Below are positions 6,056-9,136 of a stretch of 9,136 nt of DNA, one piece after another. Below the pieces are notes generated by a model that was given only the letters and a program-made list of their open reading frames with translations, had not been told where the DNA came from and ran no database searches. The translations under genes were made by a program, and so were the position numbers. The DNA lies in NCBI GenBank assembly GCA_002159155.1, contig LZRQ01000138.1, positions 1 through 9,136 of the forward strand, in the 5' to 3' direction. Position 1 is the first letter of the stretch. Each line of letters starts with the position of its first letter. Source of the DNA: Firmicutes bacterium ZCTH02-B6. Lineage in GTDB: Bacteria > Bacillota > Limnochordia > Limnochordales > ZCTH02-B6.

Positions 6056-7456
6056 TTATCCGACCGAACCTTCCATCTCCAGCTGGATCAGCCGGTTGAG
6101 CTCCACCGCGTACTCCATGGGCAACTCCTTAGTAAAGGGCTCCAGGAACCCCTGCACCACCATCATGGTCGCCTCGTCCTCGGAGAGGCCGCGGCTCATG
6201 AGGTAGAAGAGCTGATCCTCGCGCACCTTGCTGACCGTGGCCTCGTGCTCGATGGCCACGTCCTCGTGGAGGATGTCCATGTACGGAATAGTTTCCGCCT
6301 TGGAGTGGTCATCAAACAGGAGCGCGTCGCACTTCACCGTGCAGCGGGCATTGGCCGCATTGGGATTGACGCGCACCAAGCCCCGGTAGGTGGTGGTGCC
6401 GCCGCCCTTGGAGATGGACTTGGACGTAACGGTGGAGGACGTGTAGGGCGCGTTGTGGACTACCTTGGCGCCCGCGTCCTGGTGCTGTCCCTTGCCGGCA
6501 AAGGCGATGGAGAGGATGTCGCCCCGGGCGCCCTTGCCCATCAGAAACACGGCCGGGTACTTCATTGTGACCTTGCTGCCGATGTTGCCGTCGACCCACT
6601 CCATGGTGGCGTCCTCGTAGGCTACAGCCCGCTTGGTGACCAGGTTGTAGACGTTGTGGGACCAGTTCTGGATCGTGGTGTAGCGCACCCGGCTGCCCGG
6701 CAGGCAGATGATCTCCACGACTGCCGCATGCAGCGAGTCGGTCGAGTAAATGGGGGCCGTGCACCCTTCGACGTAGTGGACGAAGCTGCCCTCGTCGGCG
6801 ATGATGAGCGTCCGCTCAAACTGGCCCACGTTCTCCGCGTTGATGCGGAAGTACGCTTGCAACGGGATCTCGACACGCTTGCCGGGCGGTACGTAGATGA
6901 AAGATCCACCGCTCCAGACCGCGGAGTTGAGCGCCGCGAACTTGTTGTCGCTGGGCGGCACGACAGTGCCAAAGTATTTGCGCACCAAGTCGGGGTACTC
7001 CCGCACCGCGGTGTCCGTATCGCAGAAGATAACTCCCTGCTTGGCCAAGTCCTCGCGGATGTTGTGATAGACGACCTCCGACTCGTACTGGGCGGTCACG
7101 CCGGCGAGGAACTTGCGTTCCGCTTCAGGGATGCCCAGGCGATCAAAGGTCTTCTTGATGTATTCGGGTACCTCGTCCCAGCTGCGGCCTTTCTTCTCCG
7201 TAGGCCGGACGTAGTAATGGATGTTGTCGAAGTCGATGGCCGACAGGTCGGCTCCCCAATTGGGCATCGGCTTCTTGAGGAAGATCTCCAGCGACTTGAG
7301 GCGGAACTCCCGCATCCAGTCGGGCTCGCCCTTCAGGTCGGAGATTTCTTCAACAAGCTGGCGGGAGAGGCCCTTGCCAGACTTGAATACGTACTGCTCC
7401 GGATCGCGGAACCCGTAGCGGTACTCCTGATCGATATCGATCACGGGCTTTGCCAT
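6056..7456 (-). CDS. sufB: Fe-S cluster assembly scaffold protein SufB
   Basis: SufB is the core scaffold of the SUF system. With SufC (ATPase) and SufD it forms the SufBC2D complex on which Fe-S clusters are assembled in the cytosol. The 466-residue length and the sequence match SufB well: YESEVVYHNI (124-133), SGGSFIYVPPGKRVEIPLQ (182-200), EGCTAPIYSTDSLHAAVVEI (230-249), TTIQNWSHNVYNL (260-272), the Cys372/Cys376 pair, ETIPYMD and EHEATVSKVREDQLFYLMSRGLSEDEA (403-429). The Cys that E. coli SufB uses near its C-terminus (Cys405) aligns with Ser385, which I believe is the Gram-positive pattern. ATG 7456 has the ribosome binding site GAAAGGGGGAA six bases upstream. The gene has its own consensus promoter and terminator, and no sufC, sufD, sufS or sufU is adjacent. 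This is unusual, because sufB is normally in a suf operon. Confidence 0.97.
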   Translation of the reverse strand: MAKPVIDIDQEYRYGFRDPEQYVFKSGKGLSRQLVEEISDLKGEPDWMREFRLKSLEIFLKKPMPNWGADLSAIDFDNIHYYVRPTEKKGRSWDEVPEYIKKTFDRLGIPEAERKFLAGVTAQYESEVVYHNIREDLAKQGVIFCDTDTAVREYPDLVRKYFGTVVPPSDNKFAALNSAVWSGGSFIYVPPGKRVEIPLQAYFRINAENVGQFERTLIIADEGSFVHYVEGCTAPIYSTDSLHAAVVEIICLPGSRVRYTTIQNWSHNVYNLVTKRAVAYEDATMEWVDGNIGSKVTMKYPAVFLMGKGARGDILSIAFAGKGQHQDAGAKVVHNAPYTSSTVTSKSISKGGGTTTYRGLVRVNPNAANARCTVKCDALLFDDHSKAETIPYMDILHEDVAIEHEATVSKVREDQLFYLMSRGLSEDEATMMVVQGFLEPFTKELPMEYAVELNRLIQLEMEGSVG

Positions 7457-7491
7457 CCGTGTTTCCCCCTTTCGTCCAGCGATTCATACCT

Positions 7492-7519
7492 ATTATATCT
7501 AACCCGCCAGGCGGCGCAA
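7492..7519 (-). promoter_or_regulatory. Sigma-A-type promoter of sufB
   Basis: On the - strand a perfect TATAAT (7497-7492) is preceded by TTGCGC (7519-7514) with a 16-base spacer. The -10 matches consensus in all six bases and the -35 in three. It lies about 35 bases before the sufB ATG, leaving a 5' leader of roughly 30 bases. Just upstream is a 6-bp inverted repeat, CGCAGG/CCTGCG (7526-7543), which could be a regulator site, but it matches no operator I recognise. Confidence 0.75.
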
Positions 7520-7655
7520 GCGGCCCGCAGGAAGGCGCCTGCGTCGCCCAGGACGGTGAATTGGATAGAAGGTGCGCAAAAAATGTGACCATAGTCAGCG
7601 AAAAAGCTGCCCCCACGGGGAGGAATTGGGCCGCGCCCCCCGAATTCCCCGATAC

Positions 7656-7686
7656 AAGTGGGGCAAAGTGGGGGAAAGTGGAGGGG
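7656..7686 (+). promoter_or_regulatory. MraZ box: three 10-base-period direct repeats before mraZ
   Basis: AGTGGGGCAA, AGTGGGGGAA and AGTGGAGGGG start at 7657, 7667 and 7677, exactly 10 bases apart. Direct repeats of TGGGN with 5-base spacers just upstream of mraZ are the known operator through which MraZ regulates the dcw operon. The third repeat runs into the mraZ Shine-Dalgarno sequence GGAGGGG (7680-7686). The site therefore predicts autoregulation of mraZ and the genes behind it. A weak -10-like GATACA (7651-7656) abuts the first repeat, but I could not support a full promoter. Confidence 0.85.
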
Positions 7687-7696
7687 ACTGGAGCCC

Positions 7697-8128
7697 GTGT
7701 TCGTGGGCGAGTTTCAGCACGCGCTGGACGACAAAGGCCGGCTCACGATCCCGGCCCGCTTTCGCGAGGGGCTCGGGGACCGGTTCATTGTGACGCGCGG
7801 GCTGGACAGCTGCCTCTTTGTTTACCCGCTGGCCGAGTGGCAAGTGCTGGAGAGCCGGCTCAAGTCCCTTCCCCTGACCAAGGCCGACGCCCGGGCCTTT
7901 GCCCGTTTCCTGTTTTCCGGCGCGTACGAGTGCGAGCTGGATCGTCAAGGCCGCGTGATGCTGCCACCCAACCTGCGTCAGTATGCGGGCTTGGATAAGG
8001 ATGCCGTGATCATCGGCGTCTCGACACGGGTCGAGATCTGGGCAGCCGAGCGGTGGGCGACTTACGTGGCCCAGGCGGAAGCGTCGTTTGCCGAGATTGC
8101 CGAAAACCTGGAAGGTCTAGGGCTGTAA
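7697..8128 (+). CDS. mraZ: Transcriptional regulator MraZ of the dcw cluster
   Basis: MraZ is a DNA-binding protein of the AbrB/SpoVT fold that forms a ring and controls its own operon, the division and cell wall cluster. I choose GTG 7697, which gives the canonical MFVGEFQHALDDKGR start and 143 residues, the length of Bacillus subtilis MraZ; GGAGGGG lies 10 bases upstream. A longer reading from GTG 7658 would add 13 residues encoded by the operator repeats and is unlikely. Two tandem MraZ domains are visible, with the signatures DDKGRLTIPARFR (11-23) and DRQGRVMLPPNLR (82-94). The gene is first in the cluster, followed after nine bases by rsmH. The repeats just upstream are its predicted binding site, so the whole unit is probably autorepressed. 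Confidence 0.95.
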   Translation: MFVGEFQHALDDKGRLTIPARFREGLGDRFIVTRGLDSCLFVYPLAEWQVLESRLKSLPLTKADARAFARFLFSGAYECELDRQGRVMLPPNLRQYAGLDKDAVIIGVSTRVEIWAAERWATYVAQAEASFAEIAENLEGLGL

Positions 8129-8137
8129 GATGCCGGG

Positions 8138-9100
8138 GTGGGTCGCGTGAGTCACGTGCCGGTCATGTTGGACCAGGTGGTGGAGATCCTCAACCCCGTG
8201 CCGGGTCACGTGGTGGTGGACGCGACGATCGGCGGCGGCGGCCACGCGGCGGCCATTTTGCCGCGAATTCTTCCCGGGGGGCGGCTTATCGGTATCGACC
8301 AGGATCCCCGCACGCTGGCCACAGCCCGGGAGCGATTGGCCCCCTTTGGCGACTCCCTGACGCTGGTGCACGCCAACTTTCGTGATTTGCCGACCGTTTT
8401 GGCCGGAGTGGGCTTCCCGCAGGTCCACGCGGTCCTGTTTGACCTGGGCGTCTCGTCTTTTCAGCTCGATGAGCCCGAACGCGGTTTCACGTACCGGGCC
8501 GACGCCCCGCTGGACATGCGGATGGATCCCGGGTCGTCGACCACGGCCGCGGACTTGGTCAATACGTTGCCCAAAGCGGAGTTGGCCCGCATCATCCGTG
8601 AGTACGGTGAGGAGCGATGGGCCGGCAAAATCGCAGCAGCCATCGTGCGGGCTCGGGAACGTAGGCCTTTTGCGACGACCGGGGAACTGGCTGAAGTGGT
8701 GAAAGCAGCCATCCCCGCCGCGGCCCGCAGGCACGGTCCTCACCCTGCCCGCCGGACCTTCCAGGCGTTGCGCATCGCGGTCAATGGCGAGCTGGACGCC
8801 TTGCGCGAAGGGCTTGTAGCGGCCGTTCAGGCGCTAGTACCGGGCGGGCGGGTGGCGGTCATCAGCTTTCATTCGTTGGAAGATCGCATCGTCAAACAGA
8901 CCTTTGCCGACTTGTCGGCAGCGTGCCGGTGCCCGCCTGATCTGCCCGAATGCCGCTGCGGACGGCCGGGCGTGCTCCGGGTGTTGACGCGCAAGCCTAT
9001 GGTGCCGACGGGTCAGGAGATCGCGGCTAACCACCGGGCCCGCAGCGCACGCTTGCGGGCGGCGGAGCGGCTCGTTCTAGGCGAGAGGGAGGAGGAATAG
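8138..9100 (+). CDS. rsmH: 16S rRNA (cytosine-1402-N4)-methyltransferase RsmH (MraW)
   Basis: RsmH uses S-adenosylmethionine to methylate N4 of C1402 in the ribosomal P site of 16S rRNA. The 320-residue protein has the SAM-binding motif VVVDATIGGGGHA (25-37) and acidic residue Asp54 (IGIDQDP). It also has the family blocks FDLGVSSFQLDEPERGF (101-117), PLDMRMD (124-130), RTFQALRIAVNGEL (206-219) and ISFHSLEDRIVK (242-253). A C-terminal CRC...CRC cysteine cluster (263, 265, 272, 274) is typical of many Gram-positive versions. Its position after mraZ is the standard dcw order. The start is uncertain: GTG 8138 gives MGRVSHVPVML, while GTG 8147 gives MSHVPVML and has GGGGTGGG just upstream. Neither affects any domain. 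Confidence 0.95.
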   Translation: MGRVSHVPVMLDQVVEILNPVPGHVVVDATIGGGGHAAAILPRILPGGRLIGIDQDPRTLATARERLAPFGDSLTLVHANFRDLPTVLAGVGFPQVHAVLFDLGVSSFQLDEPERGFTYRADAPLDMRMDPGSSTTAADLVNTLPKAELARIIREYGEERWAGKIAAAIVRARERRPFATTGELAEVVKAAIPAAARRHGPHPARRTFQALRIAVNGELDALREGLVAAVQALVPGGRVAVISFHSLEDRIVKQTFADLSAACRCPPDLPECRCGRPGVLRVLTRKPMVPTGQEIAANHRARSARLRAAERLVLGEREEE

Positions 9101-9102
9101 CA

Positions 9103-9136
9103 TTGGTACCAGCACTTAAGACGCCCACTCCCCAGT
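9103..9136 (+). CDS. Start of next dcw gene, probably FtsL-like (3' end outside window)
   Basis: The window ends 36 bases after rsmH. A strong Shine-Dalgarno AGGAGG (9090-9095) inside the last rsmH codons is followed seven bases later by TTG 9103. The frame from this TTG stays open to the window end and would begin MVPALKTPTPQ. In Bacillota the gene after rsmH is usually ftsL, encoding a short, poorly conserved division protein with one membrane segment, so FtsL is the expected product. Eleven codons cannot show this, and the function rests on gene order alone. ATT 9102 is a less likely start. Confidence 0.45.
   Translation, partial: MVPALKTPTPQ

Larger units (their letters stand above)
7457..7696. 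other. Divergent sufB-mraZ intergenic region
   Basis: These 240 bases contain the sufB promoter near sufB and the MraZ box near mraZ. Between them (7544-7655) I see an interrupted inverted repeat, GGAATT (7622-7627) with AATTCC (7643-7648). I find no recognisable gene or small RNA. The mraZ promoter must lie here but is not clear: TTGGGC (7626) and GATACA (7651) are 19 bases apart, a poor match. Confidence 0.55.

Noticed and set aside
5897..7588. A 563-codon open frame on the + strand, antisense to all of sufB
   Set aside because: It lies opposite a perfectly conserved sufB, its translation has no recognisable domain, and long antisense frames are expected in GC-rich coding DNA.
7626..7656. 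TTGGGC/GATACA as the mraZ promoter
   Set aside because: Both elements match consensus poorly and the 19-base spacing is too long for a confident call.
7658..7696. A 13-residue N-terminal extension of MraZ
   Set aside because: It would be encoded by the operator repeats; the canonical MFVGEF start at 7697 has a good ribosome binding site and gives the standard length.
1..9136. CRISPR arrays, tRNA or rRNA genes, insertion sequences, phage or defence genes
   Set aside because: I found no regularly spaced repeats, structured RNA signatures, transposase or integrase motifs, or defence-type proteins. The identified genes account for nearly the whole window.

Overview
This is a compact, GC-rich bacterial chromosomal segment. 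It holds eight recognisable full or partial protein genes, the first codons of a probable ninth, and no gene-free stretch longer than about 250 bases. The gene set points to a high-GC, probably thermophilic member of the Bacillota (Firmicutes). It includes a 143-residue MraZ followed by RsmH, a Gram-positive-type SufB without the Cys found in the E. coli protein, a short CitZ-like citrate synthase, a PepF-type M3 peptidase and a mini TraR/DksA zinc-finger protein. Shine-Dalgarno sequences are strong, including one perfect 10-base match, and GTG and TTG starts are common. I cannot place it at genus level from sequence alone.

Region 1 (2-3969, + strand) looks like one transcription unit. The 3' part of an EamA/DMT-family membrane transporter overlaps the aroA start by four bases (ATGA). 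aroA (EPSP synthase, shikimate pathway) is followed 27 bases later by an M3B oligoendopeptidase, and the unit closes with a clear intrinsic terminator at 3939-3969. Region 2 (4116-4315, +) is a separate 61-residue C4 zinc-finger protein of the TraR/DksA type with an exceptionally good ribosome binding site.

Region 3 (4312-7519, - strand) contains two units. sufB (Fe-S cluster scaffold) has its own consensus TATAAT promoter and its own intrinsic terminator at 5965-5996, so it appears to be transcribed alone, apart from other suf genes. Next come citrate synthase and cutA, 44 bases apart and probably co-transcribed, with two hairpins in the gap just ahead of the cutA ribosome binding site. The zinc-finger gene and cutA converge, and both stop codons come from the same CTAG at the centre of a 12-base palindrome.

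Region 4 (7656-9136, +) is the start of the division and cell wall (dcw) cluster. It has three 10-base-period MraZ-box repeats, then mraZ, rsmH and the probable beginning of an FtsL-like gene. The sufB and mraZ genes are divergent and share the 7457-7696 intergenic region.

The window is essentially housekeeping. I found no evidence of a novel defence, mobile or biosynthetic system. The observations worth a second look are regulatory or structural: the MraZ operator overlapping the mraZ ribosome binding site, the isolated sufB, the shared palindromic stop, the divergent EPSP-synthase active-site loop, the altered C-terminal part of CutA, and the paired hairpins before cutA.
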